Below are positions 47,582 through 61,400 of a stretch of 64,000 nt of DNA, piece after piece. A model generated the notes under the pieces. The model worked only from the letters and a program-made list of their open reading frames with translations. It did no database searches and was not told where the DNA came from. The position numbers and the translations under genes were made by a program. How positions within the stretch are numbered: the first letter of the stretch is position 1; each line of letters starts with the position of its first letter. Source of the stretch: Sitta carolinensis (taxonomy: Eukaryota; Chordata; Aves; Passeriformes; Sittidae); contig JAVUNC010000004.1 of the NCBI GenBank assembly GCA_032173965.1, positions 61,481,501 through 61,545,500 on the forward strand, in the 5' to 3' direction.

Positions 47582-50500
47582 CCCTCCTGGAGAAGTGACT
47601 GAGAAGAGAATACAGTTATGTGGCTATGGCTTGCTCCACGGAGCATGTCACTGGACACAGCTGAGCTGCAAAGAGCAGGATGGTCAGGTGATGATTTGCC
47701 TTGGGGAGACCATATCACTGCCTTAATGTAGAGGACACCCTGTCAGCTGGGCATTCAGGGATGCTGTAATATAGTCCCAATAGTGCTGAATAATGCTGGA
47801 TATACCGGGCCTGAACAGATTTCTTTGCCTTGCTGCAATACAGAGGCTGGCTTCTTGCAAAGCATTGACAGGAAACCTGTTTAACCCTCTCTGGCTGCTG
47901 CTTTTACACTTCATAACCAAAACAGGGATGTGAGTAAAAATGGTTATTTGCAAAACACAAGCATTTTGCTGCTAACTCAGGGAGGAGGATTTTAGCTCAG
48001 CATAGTCATCTAGAACATTAAAGCAATACACCATTTTTGTGACTGAAATTGACCGATTCAGTATTTAACTGTTATTCTCTAATGACTGGGGAGGGGAGCA
48101 GGTCACTTTTAAAAAATAAAACACATATGCACTAGGGAGTTTGCATGTAGTGGTGTGAGAAGCGATGCTGAGTAGTCTAGAGTACAGTATCCTGAATTTG
48201 AAAGATTTAATTAACTTTGCATGTAAACAGTGCTGGTGCAGTGGCTTATTCATTTGTTTAAAGTTGCACAGGCATATTATTTAAGGAGCAGCTTTTGTCG
48301 GGGTTCTATAATAAGCAACTTCTGGGTTTACCTCATTAATCTTTCGTACTACCTAGCTGCATAACTGTTGTTTTTAACAAGTTGGAGTTATGTAACATGA
48401 ATCATGCCTGGTGAGATGCTTGCTAGCAGAAAAAGCAAGATAGGCAAAGACATAACGACACTCAACCTTTTGCAGAATAGGATATGACTAGGTTTTGAGA
48501 TTAAATGCTGTGTATTGGTACTCCCAGCTGAACAGGCAAGGTCCAGCTGTTCATCAGGAGGATGTGTCTTGAAACAAAGTCTTGGGATGGGAATGTTTAA
48601 CAGACAGAGGAGTGAATTTACTCAGGCATGAGCAGTTCTTGAAGGGTTTTGTATATGTGCATGCCAAATTCCTCTAGCCCAACCCAACCCCCTGCCTTCT
48701 TTTTCCTTTGGGATAATAAATGGGAAAATTCCCTTAAATGGGTCTGATTTCACAAGTAAAAGAAAATAACTTGATGGGCTGTGATTGCTCCTGTAAAGTG
48801 TTATATAAATCTTTTTCCTTCCTTTTTTTTTAATATGCCCTTTTAGTATCATTAGGCATGTGTGCAATACAACAGTCCTCTGTCTCGAGAGATTTTACAA
48901 CCAGTTTATGGAAAGGAGAGGCAAGTGATTCTATGAATGTATTAGAATAAAAGCAATTGATTTTAAGTTGATTTTTCCTTTAATAATATTTCCTTGACAA
49001 TTTTCACAGCTGTTACTTAGGCTTGATCTTCAAAGTCATGCTGAGTTGTTAAGCCTGGGATGACTTTTTGCTTTAGTGGCATGTATGCAAATGTTAAGTA
49101 ATAATGTCAGGAAATAAAGGTGCAAGAAGAACAGGTCTTCAGGTAAAGAGTAGGAATAATGACTATTTTGGAGAGGAATGATTTAGTGCTCCTGAATTCC
49201 CCTTCAAACTGTCCTGCTCCCTCTCATTTTGACCAAATAATTATGTATTTTCCTTTGCCTTATCTATAAATGAAACAGCTGTAAACTGTGGCATAGGGCT
49301 GTAAACTTCTGTACTTTTAAACTTTATTGTTATTACCAACAGATGGTCAAAAATGAGTGCTGATATTAATGGTCTCCTGCACTGCCCTGTGTGCATATGA
49401 ACACAGTGGCTGACGGTGCCTTGGTACAGGTGACAGCTGAGATGTTGCAGTGACAAGCAGCCACTGTAAGCCACTGCTGTGGCCAGCACCAGTGCTGTTA
49501 AACACAGCACAGAGATGAGGGCAGGAACAAGCACAGATGGAAATGAGTGTTTTCTCACACAGGAGGCCATCCAGGTCATGGCCAAGGGATGTCGAAAAGG
49601 CTCTATAAGGAAGTGGACCTTGTTGCTCTTGGTATGTCCTTATTTTCCAAACAAATGCAGGATTTCTCTTGGACTGTCAGTGCAACATCCTTCAGAAGAA
49701 ACTTGCTTTTTTATGAAAACTTAAAATAAATTTCAATCTGGATAATTTTTGTTTATTGTACTGAATTCACAGTCACATGACCGTTACAGCAGCAGAGGCT
49801 TAGAGCTGGGAATCTAAATAGTGGCACATGAGGACACCAAGACCTTGTAGGTGGAGAAAGACATTTTCCTGAACCTGCATGATGGAAACCAGAGTTAGAG
49901 TTCATCAAATGCTTTCTGTTTCTATCAGCTCCAATATTTATTATTTTTGACTTGGTAGTGGGTTTTGTCTGACTCATGGTTATGTCCTTTCTCCAACTCC
50001 ATGATTTAATTGATGCAGATGAACATTGTGTAGGGACATAGTATAAAATTGTTGAAATTTTTTTGGTGCACTTTTCTGTCATGGGTACTTAGGAAGGTTT
50101 GAGTGTTCTTTACTGGAGTTTTCCATACTCTTTTGGATGAGAAGTCCTTGTGGCTTTGTTAAGAGCCGTGAGTTGTAAAGCCAGGAGGGTCTGAGGGAGC
50201 ATCAGGGGACCCATGGGAGTTTCCACCCTGTGCTTCTGTAGAATCAGTGAGATGAGCATGGCTGCATAGGGGGTTGTTGTGGCTCCCTGCTGCCTTATCT
50301 TGTCAGGTGAGAGCCTCTGCCTGCTGGCTTTTGTTGGGGTCAGCCAGGGGTGGACTGTGGGCTGATGGGGGGTGGAGCTGGGGGATAAGCTGGTGGGTGA
50401 GCTGGGCTGTGCAAGCACAGGATGGTGCCACAGCAGATGGGCATAGCTGGGATCAGGAGGAGCGAGGGTTCACCACGTGCTGTGGGAGGCATGGGCTGGC

Positions 50501-52117
50501 CTTGATTCTGGTGCAATTCCTGTTGAAATTTGTGAGTGAGCAGAGTAGAGTAAGCATGTGGCTGCTGGATGGCAGAAAGCTAATTGCTGCGAGTGGCACT
50601 GATGCACGGTCAAGGAGGGGGTGAATCTCTGGGCATGAGTGGGCAGTGGCTTGCTCAGGAGGAAACTCTCACATCCTGGGGCCTTTGAATAGATCTTCAG
50701 AGGTTACTACTCAGGTCATAAGGCTCTGCACAGAGGGATTTCTTGCCCTGCAAGTTGCTGTATGCAGTTTCATTTTCCTTGTTTTTGTGTGTCTTGTTCC
50801 TTCAAACCCTTAAGGGTTGTCAGGTTGTCAAGTTGTTTCCATTGTTGTTGAAACAATTACCAACTCAGTTTCACCATTTTTGCCTGTTAAAAAAGGTGAA
50901 ATTTAATTTACACTAGTTATTTAACCAAATGAGATGCTTGGCATGAAAATGACCAGGTGCAAATTAAGATGAAATAAGTAAAGGAAAAAAATATGCTGTG
51001 CATTACATTTTTCATATTAAGTATTCTATTTGTATTTCATTACCAGTCCATCTGCAAGAAGACTTTTCTTAGCAGATTGAAGCATTTAAAAAGACCTCAA
51101 ACTAAATTACAGTAACACTGATACAAATAAAGAATTGATCAAGATGGGAGATTTTTAAACAAATCTTCTCATATTGCAGATGTATTTCTTCTTAACTCTG
51201 GTTGTACTGTGTGCCTCTTGGTATGGTGTCTGGAGCCATGCAAAGGCCACCTTTTTTCCATGTTGCTTGCTGCGACACAACCTTTGCAGAGCTGCTGTAT
51301 GTGTAAAATTGGACCCTAGGTAATACTGAAATTTGTATAATGTGTAACCTGAGTGGTGTGTGGTCTTAGCTCCTTGTCACAGGAATGGATTTGAGAGTGT
51401 TTGCCTGGTTCCTGTGATTGTGCTTGTTTCAGTCCTGCTACCCCTCGGCCTGTCCCTTGTGAACCTGATGCTGCCTTGGGAGAGGCAGATCACAAGTCAT
51501 GATGGTTTCACTGTTCTTGGGGATGAGAAACAAAAGCTTTTGTTTTGTTTTGTTTTTTGTTTCGTTGTAGACAAGACTGGCCATGGGATTGTGTTGGTTG
51601 CACCATCAGTCTCACCAAGGCGAGTTCAACACCTTAGTGGTGTTGCCATGGTATATGTTTCTTTGGAAGCACCAATACAACACCCTTCTCTCTTGTAGAG
51701 AGCAGGTTTCACCCTGCAAAAATATGTGTGCTTCTTTCTTTAGCTTGACAGGCCCAGGTTTTGAACTTTCCCAAATGTTGGAGATGTTTGTCGCAGTGTT
51801 TGCTTTGTGAATGGAGTTGTTTTTATGAGTGCATCATCAAAGATTTGGTTTATCTGTATGGAGCATGCTTCCTTGTGCAGTTGCTTTCCACAGTGCAGTG
51901 CTTGCAAATTAAAATCGTTTCTGTTGTGCTTGTGCCAGTTCAATTCCTCCTGCAGCAAGTCTGTTTTCCTGGCATACTGCATGCAGTAAGGTGCCTGGTT
52001 GCACTAGTGAGAAAGAAATTTTTTTTCTTTTTTGTTTCTGCTGACATGTCATTCTTGTAGATTAAAAATGGTAATGACAGTTTTTTTATAATCATCTTGC
52101 AGAGAAACTGAAAACTA

Positions 52118-52214
52118 GAATAACACTCACTGCTTCAATGTATGTTTTATTCCATCTGAAAAACATGGAATAACACTCACTGCTTCAATGTATGTTTTAT
52201 TCCATCTGAAAAAC
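52118..52214. repeat. Perfect tandem duplication, 50-bp period
   Basis: The 47 bases at 52118-52164 recur identically at 52168-52214, separated by ATG. Each copy starts GAATAACACTCACTGC and ends CCATCTGAAAAAC. Complete identity indicates a very recent event. Confidence 0.97.
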
Positions 52215-55200
52215 TGCTTTAAATGCATTTGTTTGCACTTGGAATTGGAATGCTTTGCATCAAAACTAGAGATGACAATGTCATATGCATGGAGTAGACC
52301 TTTGAGTTTATGGTGGTGGCATGTTTTACTGCCTGTGACGTGTGAGCACGCAAGCTCGGCAGTACACAGCTGACTTGATGTATTTACTGTAACTCTCTCC
52401 CCAAGGAAGTACGGTCTAGTGACTAGCAGGCTGGGAGGGGACTCGGTACCCACAGCCTCAGTTCCTGGTTCTGCTACACGGTTCATGAGTTTGGGGCAAG
52501 ATTCACACCACCTCACACTGATTTTACTGTGAGTTATGTTCATAAATATGAATGAGGCACAGCAGTGTCACTCTTGTGCAGTGTTCTCTTCATGCCAGTT
52601 CCACTTCCTTATTTTACAGAGATGTCTTGTAGACAGATGCTGTATTCTGCTGTTGATCCATAGGGAGCCAGTAGGGGTTTTATGCTAAAACTGACTGCAT
52701 GGTTTGAACCTTAATTTTTTTGGTTTAGGTTTGTGTCTGTTTTTAAAGTGACCATTCTCAGAGCGACTGTTAGTTGTGCCATTTACTGTGGGCGCCTCTG
52801 CTCATAGTATATATGATATTAAACACAGAAGTCATTGCAAAAGTCAGGCTACATGGAGCTTTGGAGTCCACTTCCATCTACTTTACTTAAGAGGAAAAAT
52901 TGTCTAACTAAGGTGCAGTCAGCAGCCAAGGCTTGAGAGAAATGCAGCATAAATATCTGCCAGATGAATCTGGTGCTTCATTAGCAAAGCCCCTATAAAA
53001 CCTTTAATTTCAGGCAGATTCCTAAGTTGTAGTGAAATCACTGGGTCCTACACATTCTCCTGAAGTCAAGTGTATCGTTATATACTTTGTGAATAGGAAT
53101 GGCTTCTTGAGCTGAAGCCAGTGTGGGGAATTTTGGGACTCCTGCTGTTCTGCTTACAGTATTTTGCAGGAGAATTTAAGGGTGTAGAATGACACCAACT
53201 GGATTCACAGAACAATCTGCTCCTGTTCCGTGAACTCCAAATTATTTTCCTTCTCACATGCAAAGTTGTATCGAGAGCTGTATTTAAAAACCCATCTGTT
53301 GTCCATATTATATCAATATGAAGAAAAATTTTAGACTTCTAAAATATTCTGGTTATGTGTTCCATCCTGCTGTCATCTGTCTTTCAGCTACAAGCCATTT
53401 CTTGTAGTTGCACTTACTTGTAGCTTCTCCAATCTTTTCCTCACACCAGCAGATGAAACTGAGTTACTGAACTGTAGAGATGGAAGCAGGATGCTACAAA
53501 CTGGTAGTGGAAAGAAATGACCACTTTCAGAATATGATGCTTTTGATAGCATAAAAGAAATAAATCAGTATAATATTTGTTTTCTTATCAAGTATGGGAA
53601 TGAGTAATAAATAACTTCAGAAGTTGTTTCATTGTATTTTTCATTACACAGTATATTTGAAGTATCATCAACATCTAGATGTGTTTTGATATAATTCATG
53701 ACACAAATATGAATAACAAAATACAGCCTTTTAAATTTTAATTTTTTTTAGCTTTTACAGCAAAATAGTTTTATGATTTCAGTGCTGCTGGTTATAATTT
53801 TATAATTCACCTGCTGCTGATCTGACCTTCCTGTGTTGCACTGGCAGTAGCATGAAGGTACTTATTGCCAAACTGATTTTCAAGAGGACAGCAGTGAAGT
53901 TCATCAGTGGTGTTTATTTCGGTTTTGTTGTTATATTTTGCTGAAATAGCCAATTGTGACAGAACAAGAGAGACAATATTATATTACTTCAGGTTTGGAA
54001 ATTTGTTTTTGCAACTATAGTAAGTACTAAGGGGTGTGTGTATGCGTATTTTCTTCTGCAACAGCTCCCAGGCTTTCCTCTCACCATTTAAAAGGGGTAT
54101 CTTCTCACCAAGGGCTTCAGGATTTTTCAAATGCTGCACTGTGTCCTCCCTAGAAAGCTCCATGGGAGACACTTGGACAATGGGAGCTTTATAGGCTTTT
54201 CCCAGTGAGATACAGTTCACAGATATAAACTGTCCATCTCACAGTGGCTGGGTAGCTGGGCCAGTGCACTCCAGTGTGTGAACTTGCCTCCTTTCCTGCT
54301 TTTATTTAGCCATATGGGTGCACCTGTAGTTGTGAGTGAACTTCAGCTTTTGACACTGTCTTGCATCTCAGTACATTTGTCTCATGTGCAAATTCTGTGC
54401 TCTCTTTGACTCAACATGGAAGATTTTTCCCTTTACCTGAATGCTGACCGTCTCTCTCCTGTCTAAGCATAAATTGGATTTGGAAGGAACTTCTGGCAAA
54501 CAAGTAATTTTGAGAATGTTAATTCTTTGTTGAATGTCTTTAGAGGAATTATTAAGAGAAGACAGACAGACACAGGCATGACATCACACACAGTTTGTGA
54601 TTGCAGGGTTGTTTTTTTTATTTACACAGGAAACAAGGCTACAAAAGATATCTTGGGAGAAAGGTCGAATTAATTTCTTTAAGAATACTTTCCAAATAGG
54701 AAGCTATGTGAAAATGGTAAAATGTTAGAATCGTGTCATGTAAGTGATTTTTAAATTATCATGACTATTATTTTCCATGTGATAATATCTAAAGGCTTCT
54801 ATGAAGCTGTAGGCTTCCTTGTCTTTATTTCCTCAAACTCACTGAATTTACAGCATAAATATCTGACAGATGAGGAGAGGAAAGAATTGTTGTCACAGGG
54901 ATCAGAGACGGAGACAGATTGTGAGATGCCCTCCATGGTCAGCTAAGAAATCACTGGCAGCTAAAAACTCAGTCTGTTACTCAAGTCCTGTGATTTGGTG
55001 GCACTCCCAGCACCATACATCACTTAGCATCACAGAGGTCAATCTGTGTGCTTTTGTGCACTGTGTTAAACCTTCAGCAACCCTTTTTCCACTGAAGCTT
55101 TTGACATATTTAGTTTATTACATGTATCTTTGCATTGCAATTCAGACCTAAACTTGTTTTATTCTGAAGTTTAAAGGTCCCATCTGACATAAAGCACATT

Positions 55201-58200
55201 GATTTTGTGGATGATTTATGGAATAATGTCAGATGCCACTATTTTAAAAAATGTTACTGCCTTGCAAAAGTGAATGTCTTGTTTTCTTTGTTTAGTAACA
55301 TATTCAAAACACTTGAAAGGAAGTTTTGGAATAAGGAGATTTCTAACCTGGGGGAGTAGTATCCTGTGCTTTCATTAGGTCATGTCAGGCCATTGTTTTG
55401 CTTTTCTTATCATAAAGATCTTGTGTCTTTATTCGTGCTCAGCTGTGGACTTGAGTTTCCTGGAAGAGAATGAAATAATTAAGGAATAATACTACAAAAT
55501 CATATGGTCTCTGTAGCTGTTTTTGTTTAGTTGAAGGTAGTTCTAATCTGTAGTTATGTAGAGAAAAACGTGGGGTAGATACTTCCCAGTAATAAGTGGT
55601 ATCTTGTATCTGTGGTTCTCATTGTAGCTAAAAAGAAATAGGATTTACTGTATGAAAAAAAATAGAGAAATTCAGGGCCATCTGTCAAATGGCTATGAAA
55701 ACTGGAGTCTCTTGACTAGTAAAAGAGGGTTTTCACCCCTGACTGCCAGCTGAGACTCTCAGTGGCTTTTTCTCTACTGGTGGATGACATGGTGGCAGGG
55801 TATGGGAAAGGGCATGTTTAATTTATTGCTGTAGATGCAGCCTCTGGGGAGGATGGCTGGGTGCACAGGGTGGTTTATCAGTAGAAGTCATTAAAGTAGG
55901 GTGATTAATGTGATGCCCGAGAGGGCATGTGTTGTGTTGTGCTTGCACTTAAATCTTTGAGCTGCCACACAAGGTCACACCCCTGAATACAGTCCTGGTG
56001 AGAGGAATCGCAGGAGGAGGAAGGGCACTGCCAGCCTAAATTAAGATCTCATATTGCTGTGCAGTTTTATCAGGGGATGGAGGAACACCTCCTTAATGAC
56101 TTGCTAATAGGATAGATGAAGCTTGCTTGGTAAATCTGTCTTGGTTCTGGTGTGACAGAGCTGAGATATTAGTGTAAGTGATGTGAGCAATAGCTTTTCT
56201 GGTCTCACCCTGGGATGCATGTGCCTGCTTTGAAAAGAAGCAGAATTTCTATCACAGAGGGCACAGTGAGATGCCTTTCTCCAGAACTAAATTTAACAAT
56301 ACAAGGAGGCATGAGAAGGCAAGGCTTGTTACATCCCATATTCATGGGATCATCCTTTGAAATGTGTTCCATTTCCTCCGAGTGTTCCTTGGGGAAACAA
56401 TTTGGATTTAGTATGCATTTTTTTACCATTGATTCTTCATTCATCGCTATGTGCTGCTAGATTTTTGCCATAGTTTGTGTTTACTTTTATTTGCTATCAA
56501 ACACCACCATTCTGCTTGCAGGCTGCACTGTGATGTGCAGGTTCTAGTCCACATAGAGAAGTCTTGGTAGAGCAGAGCAGGGGTGCTGTGGGTGACCCCA
56601 TAGAACACACAACAGATGTGCAGTAGCCAACAGATGTGTCAACCTGCCCAGTTAGCACAGAAACTGCCCCTGCACAGACCCCATTCTTCCAACCAGGGAC
56701 TGATATGCTCTCTTATAAACTAAAATAAATAAACTGCACCTAGGGTATCGTCGTCAATCCGGGGGGTAGCTCTGACTCAGAGAAACTGGAGAAAAATCTC
56801 CTGGCTGAGGTTATACACCAAGACTTCTTCATGTAAGTGGCAACAGCAGAAGGAGGATGAAGCTGCACAGCCATATGAATAAATGTGCAGAATCTGAAAC
56901 TCGTACTTCTGGCTTGTCTATCACATACCATCCTTTTATAGTGTAAGATGAAATGTCCAGCACCAAGTTTCAGCTGCTCTCAGCAGACATGCCATTACCT
57001 TCTGTCTCAGTGCACGGCCGTAATCTCATCCTGAAAAATAAGATTTTACCTTCCACTTACCCTTCTGGAGACAGCTTGTCAGAGCAACATGGTACTGCAA
57101 ACTTATCCTGCTTAATGTCAGCTAATTAAATTCGCTTTTGAATATTGTACTAAACCAATTTAATTCTGTCTTTCAGAGCCTGCAGAGACAGTTGTGACTT
57201 TCAGATGGGTTTCTGTCTCTGATTAGTGATCAAATCTCTTTGTGCTTTTCTAGACTGACTCTGTCTGTCTGTTTCTGCGTGTCTCTCACCAGTACTTGGG
57301 GTGTTACATCCCAGTGGGATATGGAGTGGAATGGGGTGTTTTTTCACATGCTTTTATATCCCCAGCATCTTCTGTCTCCTTTGTCAACATTCTCTGTTTA
57401 ATGACTTTTGTTCTCTGAAATGAATTTCATTGCTGTGGCTGGAATAGAAATAGGAATTACTGTGAAATTCTCCTGGTGTTAGATCTCGATTTTAGAGGTT
57501 GTTTTTCAAAAGTTGATCTTTGGAGGGATGGGCATTGGAATGACCTTCTAACTCTGAGCTCATATACCCTCCTCTGGATGATCATTCTCATCAGTCCAAG
57601 TTCAAGTGCCTCCAGTAATGTTTACTGTCTGTCACTCTCAATATATTTTGTGATCACAAACATTCATGAAAATAGGGGCAGAATTAAAAAAGGAAAAAAA
57701 ACTTGTCTAAAAGAGAGAAAGGTCAAAGCAAGTCATAGAGTGACAAAGTGACAAAGAATAATGTACTTGATTAATTAAGTAGTGCTGGTGGAATATATCA
57801 TGCCAGGGATAGTCTAACAAGTTTTTTTTTTTTTTAATTTTAGAGGCTTTCTCTGCAGGTTATCAAGGAAAGTCAGAGAAAAAGTAGTTTGTCCAGAGAT
57901 TTTCATGCTTTATTTTTTGCACAGCTCTGGCATGTCCCTCACTCATTTTGTGCAGCTTTGTGCCAGGGAGTGCTTCCAATTTCAGGTTTTTGAATTCCCC
58001 TATGCTGTTGGGCAGCAGATTGCTGTGCGTCACCATGGAACCCCCTCCTGCAGTTTACCCCCTGTCTGCAGCTGCATCTCCTTTCTCTCAGTCTCTTCCC
58101 CCTTGTTGATGTTACCTATTTGTGTTCGGATGTTACAAAGGCAGAACTGAATAGTCACTATCAGCAGTGTAATTCCCAGTTACTGAGAAACTACTGCTCC

Positions 58201-58348
58201 TGTTTTCCTCCCAGAGTACAGCTGCAGTGTGTCTGGAGATGTGGTTTGGGGAAAAGCCTATGGCATTGTCAAGCACCGTGCCTCTTCTGTATGGAGAAGA
58301 GGGTTTCAGTCTGCGTGGATGTCAGTCTGATATATTTTACTGTCAGTT
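52215..58348 (+). other. HIVEP2: Inferred HIVEP2 intron, no exon seen
   Basis: Ordinary intronic DNA with scattered short ORFs and no recognised family. A run of 14 T is at 57822-57835. Confidence 0.5.
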
Positions 58349-58436
58349 CCATCCATCCATCCATCCATCCATCCATCCATCCATCCATCCATCCATCCAT
58401 CCATCCATCCATCCATCCATCCATCCATCCATCCAT
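58349..58436. repeat. (CCAT)22 microsatellite
   Basis: Eighty-eight bases, twenty-two uninterrupted CCAT units. The SIHP and WMDG peptide repeats in overlapping frames are products of this repeat, not of a gene. Confidence 0.98.
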
Positions 58437-61400
58437 TTTTTGTGCTGCATAGCAAAGCATACAAGTGCAGTTGTGTCTGTAATGCAGCTTCTGATGGCAG
58501 AGAGAACAATATACCAATTTCTCACCTTTACTGATACCATGCTGAAGTTGTAAAACAGAAAAAAGTTGTCAGGAAAGTAATACTTGAGCCTTAGATTTAT
58601 TGAGAGGAAAGGACAGAAAAGTTTTTTTTCGAATCATTAATTATGTTTTTAAAATATAATTTTAAATCCTATTTTTTCTGAAAGGCAAGAGGTATATTTT
58701 TTGAAATGAGAAGCCATAGTTTTTAATTAAATTAATAATAAAATATCTTCCATTACATGTATCTAGAGAGTTTTCAAGGCTTGATACCTCCTGACCTGGA
58801 TTTAGTAAAGAGTTTGATGCTTGTATCTAATCAATCTAAGCATTTGGTTTAGCTGCTTTGTCTATTTCTTAAGTCCTCATGCATTCTTCAAATGAGCATG
58901 AGGGGAAAGAATTGCTAAAATCCTGGTAAGTCCTAGAGCACAAAAATGGCTTTATGGGGACTTTCTAAATACCTGTGATTGTTATGCCTCTGTAGCTCTG
59001 TTGGTGTGACTTTGCTGTGTGCATTTTTATGAATATTTTTAATACAAAAGATTGCATGTTTGCTTCTTCAGTGCTGTACTTTGTTGTAAGAATGGAGTAA
59101 CTTTGGGGCAAGGGAGTAACTTACCTGTAGTTTAGTATGTATAAATGCAGTTTTAGGATAGTCCTAAGACATATAGACCCAATTTTATGAAGTGATGGCA
59201 CACATGTGTAGAATTAAGTTAGAAGCAAAAATTTAATTTCAGCTTCCATTAATTTTTCTAACTGAGCCTAATATGGCATTTCCTTAAAACATTGCTTGTG
59301 AAAATGAAGGTTTTAGTTGATAGCACTAGAGATTATCACTGGCTGGCTATAGAAAATAAACAATTTGGACGAGAACTGTATTCATTTTCTTACAAGTCTC
59401 TCTTTCTGTAGAGACTATATCGATTTGTATGTTTAGTTCCCAGTCTTTCTCCCACTGAGATTTTAAGCACTGGGTCCCCAATGGATTTCTGTCAACACTA
59501 ACTATTTCCATAATTGCTAGAACCACATACTTAAATACCTCCTATCTAATTTCCATTTCCATTTCATTTCACAATGGCTTCCATGCTTCTGCTTCACCTA
59601 GAAAGACTTTGCTTTTGCCTTAAAGAAGCTCTTCTAGGACTTGGAATTTTTAGGTGTATTTTTGGGACTTTGGTGTTTGTTTCTCACCACAGGTAACGAA
59701 TTAGGAGGCCTCTGACAAAAATATCTTTGTAAAAGATCTTGAAAGTTGTCAGGGTCATGAGTTATTACATCAGTTCTTAGCTGTTGCTGGTTAGTGCCTC
59801 TGGCTCCACTGGAAGTGGTTTGCTTTGAGAAGTTTTGGCTTTCTTCTGCACAGTCTCTGAGATTCCTCCGATCTCAGCTGTGAGCAGAGAGACAGCAAGC
59901 TCTGAAATGGGGCATAACTGGTGGCATTGAAAATCTGGGCCTGGCCAAGGAAGAGGATAAAGACTCAGTGAAGAAATCTGAGCAAGAGGGAATCAAATGG
60001 AGGATTACAAACTGATTTCCTACAGGACACTGGAGAGCAGGAAGCCAAAGGCAGCTGGTGACAGCTACCAACTTGAGTTAGGTTTGAACTGATTCAGTAG
60101 AGACTGCAGTTCACTTGGTTCCATGTCTTCTGTATATTTCTGTTCATGATGTAGCTAAATAGTGATCATTCTTTTCAATTCATATGGTGATTTAGAACTT
60201 TAAAATGAAAGTATTCATGAGAGTTTTCATTTTCTAAAACTATTGTTAACAGACATAAAGAAAAAAGAAAGAAAAACGTTTAAATTATTCACCTGAAAAG
60301 TCCTGGTGGTTTGCAAGGTAAATTATTAGGTTCAGTCATTAGGGGCAGATTATTAAATGACTTCAAATAAAGCTACAAGCAGAAAAAGAACGTGTTGCAT
60401 GTCTTACTGTGTTGTTCTGTTAAAGGCAGTTGGCCGTGTTTATCCTTTTGAGGGGGGCATGTCATGAATGATTTCTCTGGGAAGGAAGTTTCTTTTTAAG
60501 GCTTCAACGGGTTGAGAAATTTTGTTTTTGTAGGTGCAGGAGAGTTATTGGGAAAGAAAATTTCAGCATTCCATGGAACAGATGTGTCTGACACTCAGAT
60601 CTCTGCACCATCTGCCAGCCAGCGCTGCCTCTGGGCAGTCACTGCTCCCCCGTTTTCCTCACTGCTGCTGTGGCTCAGCAGCTCACCTCAGCCTCTGGCA
60701 TTTAAGTGTGCCTATGCCCAAAAATACGTGCACTGCTCTGTGTTTATACTGTTTCAGAGCAGGCAAACTTTACATATTACATTGTAGCATCATACCCATG
60801 GGCAGTATACCACCCTTCACTGATGAATTTTTGTGGCTGTTTTGGACCCATGGATTATGTTCTCTGTAACTTAGTCCTTATATGGGTTTACACTTGTTAT
60901 TGGAAAACAAGTGCAGAGTCTAGGAGACTTGCTTAGGTGGCAGCAAATGAAGGTGTATGTGATATTAGTGAACTGTGGGGTGTTGAGGCTGCTCACTGAA
61001 GTGTCATAAAGGCAAGAGCCAAGCCACTTTGAAGGCATGAAGAGTCAAATAAGTATCAGAGTAATTCAAAAAGCATAAACTATGCCTAAAATCTTTGTTA
61101 TTTACCAGACTTCTTGAAAACCGCTTACTCTAGAATGAGATACAGCTTGTAGAGTAGGAGGAAGATCAGCTACTGTTTGGGGAGGCTTGATTAAGAAATT
61201 GGAAAGTTTGTTTGTTGCAGTGTGTCTTGTCATTGCAGATAATACTGATAATATAAGCTCATTTTCCAACTCTGCATTGGTTGCCTACCAAAAAATTTAA
61301 AAACCGGCTCACCCACCGGATAATTTTAAATTACAAAATTATTATAAATAAGGTGATTGCAGTCACCAGTGGGAAGTAAATGCTTTCTTAAGATCCCTTG

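Larger units (their letters stand above)
46641..52117 (+). other. HIVEP2: Inferred HIVEP2 intron, no confirmed exon
   Basis: Includes two long T-runs (47374-47412 and 47563-47581), each followed by a pyrimidine-rich block. The first leads into a strong CAG acceptor-like site at 47438-47440. A G/C-richer stretch at 50.2-50.7 kb has no CpG enrichment. No known family recognised. Confidence 0.5.

Noticed and set aside
58120..58553. Frames with SIHP or WMDG peptide repeats
   Set aside because: Translations of the (CCAT)22 microsatellite.
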